From NCBI GenBank assembly GCA_021173225.1, contig JAJOLK010000007.1, positions 1-64,000 on the forward strand: a DNA stretch of 64,000 nucleotides, given 5' to 3'. Of the stretch, positions 34,415-42,400 are shown one piece after another. Under the pieces are notes generated by a model that ran no database searches, was not told the origin of the DNA, and saw nothing but the letters and a program-made list of their open reading frames with translations. The DNA comes from Phycisphaerales bacterium PN19_bin_20. GTDB taxonomy: Bacteria > Planctomycetota > Phycisphaerae > Phycisphaerales > UBA1924. The position numbers were made by a program, and so were the translations under genes. Position 1 is the stretch's first letter, and each line of letters begins with the position of its first letter.

Positions 34415-35569
34415 GTGGACGAGACTTCTTTGGTGCTTCAACGCCCTCTGCTTGCGGATCGTGATGAGCCGTCGCGGTCGGAGTGCCAGTCGCCGCCGAG
34501 TGCGGGCTTGTGCCAGCGGCTGCGGGCGGCCCGACTGGCGCGCGGGCTGACGCTGCAAGCGCTCGCAGCGGCGGTGGGGTGCGGCAAGAGCTATCTCTCG
34601 CAGATTGAGCACGGGCGCAACGCGGGGCAGGTCAGCTCTGAGCTGCTGGCGCGGGCGGAGCTTGCGCTGGGGCTTGCGGCTGGCGCGCTGGTGGGCACCA
34701 GCGAGCTCGCGCACGCCGGGCCCAGCGTGCGTGATGCGCTCGAGCGTGAACGTCAGCAGCGGGCCGCGGCCCAGGCGCAGCTTGCGCGCGTGAGCCTTCG
34801 CGGCGGGGGCGTGAGCCTTGATTCGCTGTACAAGAGCGGTGCGTTGCACGCGCTGGCAGGGCAGGCCGCACCAGAAGGCGCGAGTGCGGGTGGGGGCGCC
34901 AGAGCGAGCATGTTGAGCGCGCGCGGGTTGCCGAGCCAGGCGCAGGCTCTGGGCGCGCGGGCTCTGGGCTTGCGGGCTCGCGTCGCGCGGGCTCTGGACT
35001 CGCAGGTTTGGAGCAGCGATGCGCTTGAGCCGGTGCGGCTGGCTGGGCGAGTGCCGATTGTGAACCGCTTGGCGGCGGGGCTGCCGCGTGAGTTCGGCGA
35101 CCTTGGCTATCAGGCCCGTGTGGCCGACGCGTACCACCCGGTGGAGGGCGCGGGCGACCCGGACGCGTTTGCGTGCAGGGTTGTGGGTGACAGCATGGTG
35201 CCGGGGTACGTCGCCGGTGACGTGGTGGTGTTCTGGCCATCGCGGGTGGCGCGGCATGGGGCAGACTGCTTTGTGCGCCTCGAGAGGGATGAGCGGACGA
35301 CCTTCAAGCGGGTCTTCTTCATGCCTGAGCCGCCAGCAGAGAGCGTGGGCGAGGGCGGCAGCGCTTACGCGTGGCGAGATTCGAGCGCAGAAGACGCAGC
35401 GGGCGCGGGCAAGGCGGACCACGACCTTGCGGCGTGGAGCCAGCGCGTTACGCACGTGCGGCTGGTGGCGCTGAACCCGGCGTACGGCGAGCGCGTCTTG
35501 GCGCGTGAAGACATCGCGGCGATCTATCCGGCGGTAAGCGTGACCAGAGCCGTGGGCGGCCTGGGCTGA
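34415..35569 (+). CDS. XRE-family repressor with S24 self-cleavage domain (CI/LexA-like)
   Basis: The GTG start at 34415 has AAGGAG 8 nt upstream. Residues about 32-90 form an XRE helix-turn-helix ('LRAARLARGLTLQALAAAVGCGKSYLSQIEHG'-type pattern). A long Ala/Arg/Gln-rich linker follows. The C-terminal peptidase domain has the Ala-Gly cleavage site in 'VPIVNRLAAGLP' (221-222), the catalytic Ser in 'VGDSMVPGYVAGD' (260) and the catalytic Lys in 'TTFKRVFF' (298). These spacings agree with LexA and phage CI repressors, which cut themselves when RecA is activated by DNA damage. It is divergent from the terminase operon and probably represses it. An extra loop of about 60 residues sits after the Lys. 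Confidence 0.85.
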   Translation: MDETSLVLQRPLLADRDEPSRSECQSPPSAGLCQRLRAARLARGLTLQALAAAVGCGKSYLSQIEHGRNAGQVSSELLARAELALGLAAGALVGTSELAHAGPSVRDALERERQQRAAAQAQLARVSLRGGGVSLDSLYKSGALHALAGQAAPEGASAGGGARASMLSARGLPSQAQALGARALGLRARVARALDSQVWSSDALEPVRLAGRVPIVNRLAAGLPREFGDLGYQARVADAYHPVEGAGDPDAFACRVVGDSMVPGYVAGDVVVFWPSRVARHGADCFVRLERDERTTFKRVFFMPEPPAESVGEGGSAYAWRDSSAEDAAGAGKADHDLAAWSQRVTHVRLVALNPAYGERVLAREDIAAIYPAVSVTRAVGGLG

Positions 35570-35644
35570 GTATCGCGCGGGGGCTGGGGGAGGGCACGGC
35601 TGGGGGCGTACGATGATTTGAACCGAGGACTTCAGGAGTGACCA

Positions 35645-36082
35645 ATGGCCGGGCGGCTCGACGGGCTGACGATCGTGATTGTCGATGACGACATCGATAT
35701 CGCCGAGGCGATGGACGAGGTGCTGAGCGCCGAGGGTGCAACCACCCACGTGGTTCACGACGGGAACGCGGCGGTCGAGGCGGTGGCGCAGCACAAGCCG
35801 CAGCTTGTGGTGCTGGACATGATGCTGCCGGGACGCTCGGGGTTTTTGGTGCTTGAGAAGATCAAGGGCGAGGAGGGCTCACCCAGCGTGGTGATGCTGA
35901 CGGCCAACGAGGGCAAGCGGCATCAGGCCTACGCCGGAAGCTTGGGCGTGGATAGATACCTGCTTAAGCCGGCACCGATGGAGAAGCTGATCGACACGCT
36001 GCGCGAGCTGGCCGACGCGCGTGCGGCGGACGAGGTGGCGAACGACGTGGCGAACAAGGGCGTAAAGAAGCCCAAGAAGTAG
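35645..36082 (+). CDS. Single-domain response regulator (CheY-like)
   Basis: A 145-residue receiver with no output domain. The acidic pocket is 'IVDDDID', the phosphorylated Asp is in 'LVVLDMMLPG' (about 58), followed by 'VVMLTANEG' (Thr) and 'YLLKPAPMEKL' (Lys). The C-terminal tail is Lys-rich (KKPKK). It starts with ATG after AGGAGT. No kinase is adjacent; the two kinases in this window are 7 and 12 kb away. It follows the repressor gene on the same strand by 75 bp but is probably a normal chromosomal gene rather than part of the phage-like group. Confidence 0.9.
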   Translation: MAGRLDGLTIVIVDDDIDIAEAMDEVLSAEGATTHVVHDGNAAVEAVAQHKPQLVVLDMMLPGRSGFLVLEKIKGEEGSPSVVMLTANEGKRHQAYAGSLGVDRYLLKPAPMEKLIDTLRELADARAADEVANDVANKGVKKPKK

Positions 36083-36083
36083 T

Positions 36084-36139
36084 GGTGAGCGGTGAGCGGT
36101 GAGCGGTGAGCGGTGAGCGGTGAGCGGTGAGTGGTGAGT
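36084..36139 (+). repeat. 7-bp tandem repeat (GGTGAGC)
   Basis: Six exact GGTGAGC units followed by two GGTGAGT units. It starts 1 nt after the response-regulator stop codon and ends 38 nt before the next start codon. Similar G-rich 7-mers occur at 16613-16655 and 50176-50210. Confidence 0.9.
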
Positions 36140-36177
36140 GGTAGGGTCAAAGGGTTTGCTGCTGGTGGTGATGGTGC

Positions 36178-36522
36178 ATGGCGAAGCGTCAACTGGTCAT
36201 CGTGAAGACCGTGAACCCCGCGCAGGACGAGGACGACGGCGCGCTGCCGGCGCTGGGCGAGACCGAGGAGGTTTTGGAGGCGCTTGCGCCGTTCAACACC
36301 GCGCCCGACGGCGGCACGCCGGGTGAGGACTCGGTGGCGCTGGGCCTAGTCAAGCTCTACGGGCCGGGCATGCACCTGGAGATGGTTGGGGGCGATGAGG
36401 TTCGCCAGATCATGGTCACGATGACCGACGAGGACTTCGCCTTCCCGGTGCTGGTGCGGGCCTGCCAGATGAACCGCTGGACGATGCTTGATACCGGCAC
36501 CGGGCAGCGCCTGCGGTTCTAG
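36178..36522 (+). CDS. Conserved-looking small protein of unknown function
   Basis: A 114-residue acidic, soluble protein. The second half has a compact alternating alpha/beta pattern (LGLVKLYGPGMHLEMVGGDEVRQIMVTMTDEDFAFPVLVRACQ). I do not recognise a family. It is followed 18 bp later by an FmdB-like gene on the same strand, so the two are likely co-transcribed. A 7-bp repeat array lies just upstream. Confidence 0.6.
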   Translation: MAKRQLVIVKTVNPAQDEDDGALPALGETEEVLEALAPFNTAPDGGTPGEDSVALGLVKLYGPGMHLEMVGGDEVRQIMVTMTDEDFAFPVLVRACQMNRWTMLDTGTGQRLRF

Positions 36523-36540
36523 CGGTGCGAATGATCAGCC

Positions 36541-36840
36541 ATGCCCACCTACGACTATGAGCTGCTTGACGCGCACGGCAAGCCCACGGGCGAGCGCTTC
36601 GAATTGGTGCAACGCATGAGCGAAGACGCGCTGACTAAGCAGCCGGGCACCGGCCGCGCGTGCCGACGGGCGATCAGTGCCCCGGCGATCGCGGGCAACT
36701 ACTCGCCGCTGAACAAGACCCGCCTGAGCAACGACAACCTGACGCGTCTGGGCTTTACCAAGTACGAGCGCAAGGGCAAGGGCTATATGGAGCGCGTGGC
36801 GGGCACTGAAGGGCCCAAGTCAATCAGCGAAGATGAGTAG
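36541..36840 (+). CDS. FmdB-like small protein without its zinc ribbon
   Basis: A 99-residue protein that starts 'MPTYDYE' and continues with 'FELVQRMSEDALT', the recognisable frame of FmdB/CxxC_CxxC_SSSS regulatory proteins. Where the family has two Cys-x-x-Cys knuckles, this protein has 'LLDAHGKPTGE' and 'KQPGTGRACRR', so only one Cys remains and zinc binding is improbable. The C-terminal 45 residues are basic (KYERKGKGYMER). Co-directional with the preceding small gene. The role is unknown. Confidence 0.65.
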   Translation: MPTYDYELLDAHGKPTGERFELVQRMSEDALTKQPGTGRACRRAISAPAIAGNYSPLNKTRLSNDNLTRLGFTKYERKGKGYMERVAGTEGPKSISEDE

Positions 36841-36933
36841 CGAGAAGACCAGATTGGTCAAAAGGTAATCGGCAATGGGCGTGTGGAGGCGGGATGTGCT
36901 GATGTGCTGATGTGCCGATGTTTCCTGCGCTTC

Positions 36934-37827
36934 TTACCCTACTCGCCCGCGCAATTCATCGAGCCTGACGTGATCGGTCAGGTCAAAGCTTAGCGGCGTG
37001 AGCGTGATGTGCCGGCTAAAGAGGCTCTGGACATCGCTGCCGGGCTCGGTGGCGTGGAAGGCCATCGGCTGCCCGCTGGACCAGTAGTACTCCTCGCCCA
37101 TCGGGTTGGTGTTGTGGACGAAGGCGTCAAGCGTGCCGTGCGTGTTCATCGGGCACACCGCCGTGGGCGGCATGGGGCCGTCGTGCTCGGTGATGGGGAT
37201 GTTGATGTTGACGCACGCGTGCGGCTTGAGCGGGCCCTTACGCAGCAAACGCTCGATCACCGCTCGCGCGTGCCAGGCGGCAACGTCAAACCGTGGGCGT
37301 TCACGGCCGTGGTGCAGGCTGACGGCAACTGACGGCACGCCGAGGAACGCCGCCTCGAGCGCCGCGGCGACGGTGCCCGAGTAGAGCACGTTGATCCCGA
37401 CGTTGGCGCCCATGTTCATCCCGCTGATGACAAGGTCTGGGCGCGAGCCGGCGCCGAAGCGCCGTGGCCAGAGCTCGCACAGCGCCAGCTTGATGCAGTC
37501 GGCCGGGCGGCCGTCGACGGCGATGCCGCTCATGCGCGGGTTGATGTCGATGTGTTTGGTCATCAGCGGCTCACGAAAGGTGATGCCGTGCCCCGTGGCA
37601 GACTGCACCGTCAGCGGCGCGACGACCATCACCTCGCTGGCGGGCCCACCGATGAGCGCGCCCATGAACGCCCCGATTGGCCCGGCGATCGTGCCCGGCG
37701 GGTGCGCGGCGTTCATCGCCTCGCGTGGCTCTGGCGTGCCGGGCTCAGTGATGCCACGCAGCGCGTCATAGAGCGCAACGATGCCCGGGGCGTGGATGCC
37801 GTCGTCATTACACAGCAAGATCCGCAT
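36934..37827 (-). CDS. surE: 5'/3'-nucleotidase SurE
   Basis: A metal-dependent phosphatase acting on nucleoside monophosphates under stress. The signature start 'MRILLCNDDGIHAPGI' contains the Asp-Asp metal site; 'SATGHGITF', 'VDGRPADCIKLAL', 'DLVISGMNMGANVG' and 'YSGTVAAALEA' follow. The start at 37827 is set by the family N-terminus. An insertion of about 40 residues (TEPGTPEPREAMNAAHPPG...) separates the first strand-helix unit from 'SEVMVVAP'. The total length of 297 is longer than the usual 250-265. Confidence 0.93.
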   Translation of the reverse strand: MRILLCNDDGIHAPGIVALYDALRGITEPGTPEPREAMNAAHPPGTIAGPIGAFMGALIGGPASEVMVVAPLTVQSATGHGITFREPLMTKHIDINPRMSGIAVDGRPADCIKLALCELWPRRFGAGSRPDLVISGMNMGANVGINVLYSGTVAAALEAAFLGVPSVAVSLHHGRERPRFDVAAWHARAVIERLLRKGPLKPHACVNINIPITEHDGPMPPTAVCPMNTHGTLDAFVHNTNPMGEEYYWSSGQPMAFHATEPGSDVQSLFSRHITLTPLSFDLTDHVRLDELRGRVG

Positions 37828-37929
37828 ACAGGCAGCGTAGCGGCGCGGGGCCGTGCGCGCGTGCGGCGCAGGTCGTGGCAAGCTTCGCGTTCGGACTGCG
37901 CGTTTAGAAATCGCGTTCGAAGCTCGCGT

Positions 37930-38874
37930 TTAGAATTGGGCCTGCTCGTCGCCACGCAGCGCCACCGGCTCGCGAAGAACCTCGGCCATGATGAACGCGC
38001 GGCGCCAGTCCTGCGGGGTGGTGGGCAGGGCCCGCTGACGGGCCAGCTGCGCCGCGGCTTGTACCGCTCGACGAGCCCGCGCTTGGTCTTCGGCGCTCGG
38101 GCGGCTTAGGCGCTCGATCGCGGCCTTGCGCTGCACGGAAGACTCGTCGGCCGCCTCAACCTCTGCTCGCTTGGCAACGTCGCGCTTGGCGGCGACGTCA
38201 CGCTGGCGGACGGCCTCTGCGTCGTAATCACGCTGCGTGCTCTGGGCCAGCTGCTGACCCTGATTCGCACGCCCGGTCAGGCGCGGATCAACGGTGGGCG
38301 TGGCGGGTGACCTGGTGTTGGGCGTACGGGTCGATGTTGGGCTGGCCGCAGAGGAAGCCGAAGAACTGGATCCGGCCGGGCTCGCACCCTCGCCGCCACG
38401 CGTCACCACGACCACCGGTCCGCCGGGCCAGAGCTCGCGGGTCGTGGTGCCGCCAACGCTGGTGCCCGCGCCGCCGCCGCCAGTTGGGCTGAGCGACGGA
38501 GCTTGCTGCGAAGTTGACGACGAACTCGCGGGCAAACCCGCGCCGCCGCCCTGCTCACGCTGACGCTTCTCACGCAGGCGGCGAAGTTGCTCTTGCCGGC
38601 GTGACATGTCTTCAGCCTGCTGACGCTCGGCCGCGCGCTGCGCCTCGAGCTGGGCCTGCATCTTTGATTGAGCTTGAGCCTGCGCCTGGGCACCGGTCTC
38701 GACCGTGGGGTTCCGCCCCGTCCGCAGAGAATCTTCTTGAAAGCGGCGCTGCGCGTCGAGCTGCTTCTTTTCCGTCGCCTTGACCCGCGCCTTCTTGATC
38801 ACCCAGCTCAGCGCCGGGCCGAGGACCATGATCAGCACCACGATGACCTGGATGTAGTTGCCGAGCCCGCCCAT
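37930..38874 (-). CDS. Membrane-anchored coiled-coil protein of unknown function
   Basis: A 314-residue protein with one N-terminal membrane helix (YIQVIVVLIMVLGPALSWVI) and a long charged region rich in Gln, Ala, Arg and Glu (LEAQRAAERQQAEDMSRRQEQ-like heptads), then a Ser/Thr/Gly/Pro linker and a second helical part. The C-terminus 'WRRAFIMAEVLREPVALR' is the only segment with a compact, conserved look. The ATG at 38874 begins directly at the helix. I do not recognise a family. Confidence 0.65.
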   Translation of the reverse strand: MGGLGNYIQVIVVLIMVLGPALSWVIKKARVKATEKKQLDAQRRFQEDSLRTGRNPTVETGAQAQAQAQSKMQAQLEAQRAAERQQAEDMSRRQEQLRRLREKRQREQGGGAGLPASSSSTSQQAPSLSPTGGGGAGTSVGGTTTRELWPGGPVVVVTRGGEGASPAGSSSSASSAASPTSTRTPNTRSPATPTVDPRLTGRANQGQQLAQSTQRDYDAEAVRQRDVAAKRDVAKRAEVEAADESSVQRKAAIERLSRPSAEDQARARRAVQAAAQLARQRALPTTPQDWRRAFIMAEVLREPVALRGDEQAQF

Positions 38875-38941
38875 GACAGAACTGTACGGTGCGCCAGCGA
38901 GCGGGGCACAACGGCCACGGGCCGGCCTGAACAAGTCGCGC

Positions 38942-39005
38942 CTAGTGCCCGCCAGGTCTAGTGCCCGCCAGGTCTAGCGCCAGCCAGGTCCAGTGCCAAT
39001 CACGT
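38942..39005. repeat. 16-bp tandem repeat
   Basis: Two exact units CTAGTGCCCGCCAGGT (38942, 38958) and two diverged ones (38974, 38990). The last overlaps the stop codon of the lpxI gene. The array lies 68 nt upstream of the coiled-coil gene start. Confidence 0.85.
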
Positions 39006-39887
39006 CCGCGCCATCGGGACGCCGACGATCGATACCCCGAGCTGGTCCGCCGACTCAAGCGTCGTGACCTTGTCAATCATGATCACGCTGCCGGCCGCCA
39101 GCGCCAGGCACGTGCCGCCCGCGGCTGCCAGGTTCTCGATCGTCCGCACGCCCACCGTCGGCACATCCGAGCGCCGGTCATGCCCGGACCGCGCGCCCTT
39201 GCACAGCGTCCAGCCGCCGCGCCGCGCCAGGCTTCCGGCCCGCTCGATCATCCGATCAGTCCCCTCGATGCCCTCCACCGCCACCACGTCACGGTCCTTG
39301 ACCGCCAGTGCCTGACCGATGTCGAGCCGGAGCAGCTCGCCCAGCAGACCCCAGGCAAACTCGTAGTCGCCGCGTTCTTCGCCGGTGGGCTGGCGCGTGG
39401 TCATCACGCCCTCGCTGGCCATGTGGTCGTTGATCGGCGCCGTCGAGTCCAACAGTTGGACGCCGGCGATCTCAAGCTGGCGGGCGACAAAGTTCAGCAG
39501 CACGTGCGAGCGCCGGTCATGCCGAAGCTCACGATACCAGCCGACGAGCGTCGTCGCGTCAGGAAGGTGCCGCAGCAGCTTCCACGGGTCGAACATCAGC
39601 TTGGCTTTATCAACCCTGCCAACCATGATCGCGTGGTGCACCCCGCGCCCACGCAGCACCCGTCCCCAAGACCCCACACGCAGCACCCCGACTTGCTGAA
39701 AGCTCGCGCACATCGGCGGCAACTGCGGGTCGTACTGATTGGAAAGCCCAAGGCCATGGATCGGATGCCCCTGCGCCCGCAGCCCCTCGGCCACCAGCAC
39801 AGGCAATCTCCCGCCGCCGGCGATCAGCCCGATGGGCGTCCCGGGTGGCGGTGGGTCGGCCAAGATGGTCAGTGCAGCGCTGGTCAA
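39000..39887 (-). CDS. lpxI: LpxI-type UDP-2,3-diacylglucosamine pyrophosphatase
   Basis: Hydrolyses UDP-2,3-diacylglucosamine to lipid X in lipid A synthesis, replacing LpxH in many bacteria. The family pattern (DUF1009) is clear: 'PIGLIAGGGRLPVLVAEGLRAQG' at the N-terminus, 'VGRVDKAKL', 'LLDSTAPINDHMA', 'GQALAVKDRDVVAVEGIEGTDRMIERAG', 'SGHDRRSDVPTVGVRTI' and 'VIMIDK'. Start uncertain: TTG at 39887 is chosen because it lies just ahead of the conserved region; a longer frame reaches 39998. About 295 residues is normal. It implies lipid A-like molecules and an outer membrane. Confidence 0.88.
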   Translation of the reverse strand: MTSAALTILADPPPPGTPIGLIAGGGRLPVLVAEGLRAQGHPIHGLGLSNQYDPQLPPMCASFQQVGVLRVGSWGRVLRGRGVHHAIMVGRVDKAKLMFDPWKLLRHLPDATTLVGWYRELRHDRRSHVLLNFVARQLEIAGVQLLDSTAPINDHMASEGVMTTRQPTGEERGDYEFAWGLLGELLRLDIGQALAVKDRDVVAVEGIEGTDRMIERAGSLARRGGWTLCKGARSGHDRRSDVPTVGVRTIENLAAAGGTCLALAAGSVIMIDKVTTLESADQLGVSIVGVPMART

Positions 39888-40129
39888 GAGTGAGGATCTG
39901 CAGGGCGGAAGGTTAGTGGCGGACGGTTGCAGAACGGTGCGAGGGTTTGGAGCCCCGAACTTGTCCCTGGTTCGGAGCAAGGCTTGCTTCGAGGCCAAGA
40001 GTCGATCTGTGAGGCCAAGTTAGTGGTCACAAGGTTAGCAGCAATTTTTGCATCAGCCCACCAGATCGATGTACTCGGAGGTAAAATCGTGCAAGTTCAG
40101 GCCCCCGGGCGTGCCGATGACCTGTGACG

Positions 40130-40465
40130 ATGAGCCCCCCGGCCCGCGACATTGACCGTGTGGAGATCGGCGGATTGCCGCTGGTGACGCCAGAACCAAG
40201 CGCCATGGGCCCCTCTCGCGCCGCGCACGCCAGTGACGCCGGGCCAAACGCCGCCGGGCCAAACGCCCTCAGGCCCAAGGCCCCCGGCACCTCACGCCCG
40301 TTCCTGAGCATCTACTTCCGCTGCTCTGCCCAGTACACCCGCGCCTACAAGAACGCCAAGGGCGACGCCTACGACGCCCGCTGCCCCGCCTGTGGCAAGC
40401 CCGTCCGCTTCGCCATCGGCCCCGGCGGCTCGGCCGACCGCGCCTTCACCATGAGCTGTACGTAA
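40130..40465 (+). CDS. Small zinc-ribbon-like protein, function unknown
   Basis: A 111-residue protein with a disordered Ala/Pro-rich N-terminal half and a compact C-terminal domain: 'FLSIYFRCSAQYTRAYKNAKGDAYDARCPACGKPVRFAIG' and a final 'MSCT'. Cys residues (C-x-n-CPAC-x-n-C) could bind one zinc ion. I recall similar short domains in planctomycetes but cannot name the family. The start is ATG 40130 or GTG 40124. Confidence 0.6.
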   Translation: MSPPARDIDRVEIGGLPLVTPEPSAMGPSRAAHASDAGPNAAGPNALRPKAPGTSRPFLSIYFRCSAQYTRAYKNAKGDAYDARCPACGKPVRFAIGPGGSADRAFTMSCT

Positions 40466-40669
40466 GTGAAGATTGGCCAGCGGTCGGAACGGCACTCGCG
40501 AACCAGTAATAGGCAATGGCCAGAAGGAATTGCTGGCTCCCATGGTGCTCATGTGCTCATGTGCAGCATGACGACCCGCTGGCACTCACGCGCCTGCTGC
40601 CGATTGCCTGCACCCTCTTGCCTAGGCCCTCTTGCCCATATCCTTTTCGTCGGTGCCGATTGCCAGCTT

Positions 40670-41101
40670 CTACTTCCCCAGCGCGGCACGCAGCGAGATC
40701 ACCGACTGCTGGATCGCCTCAGGCGGCATGCTCCCACGCAAAAACGCCTCTGGAAACCCCCATACCGGCTTGGTCGGGTCCGGGTCAGTGGGGTACCGCG
40801 GGATCACGTGCCAGTGCAGGTGGTGTACCTGGTTGCACAGGCACTCGTAGTTGATCCGCACCGGGCTGAACCGCGCGCGGATCGCCCCCGCTACCAGCGC
40901 TACCTCACGAAACAGGCTCATCTGCTCGTCCAGCGAAAGGTCTGACAGGTGCAGCACCGGCGTCTTATGGATCAGCACGCACCAGCCCGGAAGGCCTTGG
41001 TTCTCTGATAAAAACACGCTCGTGCGTTTCAGGTCCGCCACGTGCAGCGGGTGCTTGCCCTGCCGCGCCAGCTCAAGTTGCAGTCGAAACGGTGAGTCCA
41101 T
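40670..41101 (-). CDS. HIT-family nucleotide hydrolase
   Basis: A 143-residue protein of the histidine triad superfamily. The core 'CNQVHHLHWHVIPRY' carries the His-x-His-x-His motif; 'LPGWCVLIHKTPVLHLSDL' is the typical preceding strand-loop. HIT enzymes hydrolyse or transfer nucleotidyl groups (for example AMP derivatives or diadenosine polyphosphates). The start ATG 41101 fits the family N-terminus. The C-terminal part with 'DPTKPVWGFPEAFLRG' is close to the Ap4A-hydrolase-like branch, but the substrate is not certain. Confidence 0.85.
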   Translation of the reverse strand: MDSPFRLQLELARQGKHPLHVADLKRTSVFLSENQGLPGWCVLIHKTPVLHLSDLSLDEQMSLFREVALVAGAIRARFSPVRINYECLCNQVHHLHWHVIPRYPTDPDPTKPVWGFPEAFLRGSMPPEAIQQSVISLRAALGK

Positions 41102-41408
41102 CGCGCTTTCCCGGCACCTTCCCGGGCCGCAGCGCTCTCGCGCCATGGGCCCCGCTCTCTCCGCCGAGTTCCAAGTCAAACCAACCTTACCCAACCACCG
41201 AGAGCAGATCCGAAGACTCACCACAACTCATTGCAGCGCTCGACCAGGTCGCTCAACGCCGCTACAACGCCCGATCCGCATGCCGTCACGCACTGTGCCT
41301 GAGGCCCGCGACCCGGCCAACGCCTCGGCCTGAACACAAGGGCCCAAGCGTATCCAGCATACCTTACGACCCGCAGCCTCGCTCGCCGCTGGTGCCGCCC
41401 ACCCCCCA
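41102..41408. other. Intergenic region, nothing assigned
   Basis: 307 bp between the HIT gene start and the end of the MBL-fold gene (both minus strand). It should hold the HIT promoter. No repeat, RNA element or coding frame stands out. Confidence 0.4.
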
Positions 41409-42113
41409 CTACTCATCCTGCCCGGGTTTTCCGCTCCCATCAAACGGGTTCACCACGGCGTTATCACGCCCGAGAACCAGCCAGTCCGCGATCTGCACCG
41501 CCTCCGCAAAGCTCTCGCGCGCCCTGATCGCGTTGTCCGCGCTGTTGAGCACCAGCTTCTGCCGCAGATGCTCCACCGTCGCAATCGCGTCGCCGCAGAT
41601 GACCGTGGTCTGCTCGTCCTGCTCAACCACCACCCCGCACAGCCCCGGCGTCAGCCCCGGCAGCGGGAACAGATCAACCCCGAGCGCAAGCTCGTCGGGC
41701 GCCTCGACGCACCGCTGCAGCACCGCCACCTGATGCTTGAGCCGCTCGGCAAGCTCAGGCTGGTTCCGCTCGCTGGCATACCGCAGCTCACGCACCAGCG
41801 GGATGCCCACGCCCTCGCGCTCCTCACGGCTCACCAGCCACGCCGCCCGCGGAAACGCCGTGATCCCACGGTGCGTGTCGGCATGAAAGCTCGTGAGCAT
41901 CACGTGTGTGACGGCGTCGGGCGTGATGCCGGTGCGCTCCAGCAGGCGGGCCGCGATCGCTTGCTCAGGCAGGCCCGGATCAATCAGCAGCACCACATCG
42001 CCCGAGCGGATCAGCGTCGTGGTCGCGTGCCCGGTCCGCACCGGTGCCCGCTCGCCCCACAACGGGTTCGCGGCCATCGTGCCAATCGAGATCACCCGCA
42101 GGTCAATGGCCAT
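41409..42113 (-). CDS. MBL-fold metallohydrolase-like protein
   Basis: A 234-residue protein of the metallo-beta-lactamase superfamily. It has 'VVLLIDPGLP' (the first conserved Asp-containing strand), the metal-binding loop as 'SFHADTHRG', a later 'LFPLPGLTPGLCGVVV' strand with the usual position of the third His replaced (typical 'TPGHTPG' reads 'LPGLTPG'), and 'VICGDAI'. The altered third-His site may mean weakened or changed metal binding. A conserved 11-bp repeat array lies 23 nt upstream of the start. Substrate unknown. Confidence 0.75.
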   Translation of the reverse strand: MAIDLRVISIGTMAANPLWGERAPVRTGHATTTLIRSGDVVLLIDPGLPEQAIAARLLERTGITPDAVTHVMLTSFHADTHRGITAFPRAAWLVSREEREGVGIPLVRELRYASERNQPELAERLKHQVAVLQRCVEAPDELALGVDLFPLPGLTPGLCGVVVEQDEQTTVICGDAIATVEHLRQKLVLNSADNAIRARESFAEAVQIADWLVLGRDNAVVNPFDGSGKPGQDE

Positions 42114-42135
42114 AAGGAGGGAAGCTTAGAGCGCC

Positions 42136-42277
42136 GGGGCCGCGCCGGGGCCACGCCAAGGCCAGGCCGCGACGACGCTAGGGCCAGCCTAGGGCCAGGC
42201 TGGGGCCAGGCTGGGTGTCGGTCTGAGCTTCCAGGGACCAAGCCGGGGCCACGCCGGGGCCGCGCCAGGGCCGCTGT
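42136..42277. repeat. 11-bp tandem array upstream of the MBL-fold gene
   Basis: About 12 units with consensus RGGGCCRSGCY: GGGGCCGCGCC (42136), GGGGCCACGCC (42147), then AGGGCCAGCCT, AGGGCCAGGCT and GGGGCCAGGCT (42180-42212), and again GGGGCCACGCC (42245) and GGGGCCGCGCC (42256). A few central units are decayed. The spacing is exactly 11 bp except for one 10-bp step. The reverse complement (GGCGTGGCCCC) matches the array at 15499-15530. Confidence 0.85.
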
Positions 42278-42400
42278 CAGATACGTCATCAGCCCGCAAC
42301 AAGACCGCCGCGCTGCACCATCGCAACGGCGAATCTACTTCAGTATAATACCGCACCAGACCGGGCCACTCGGTTAGCATACCTTATATGTACTCTTATC

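Noticed and set aside
36084..36139. Tandem repeat considered as a CRISPR array
   Set aside because: The units are 7 bp and contiguous, with no spacers; none of the arrays in the window has CRISPR geometry and no cas genes are present.
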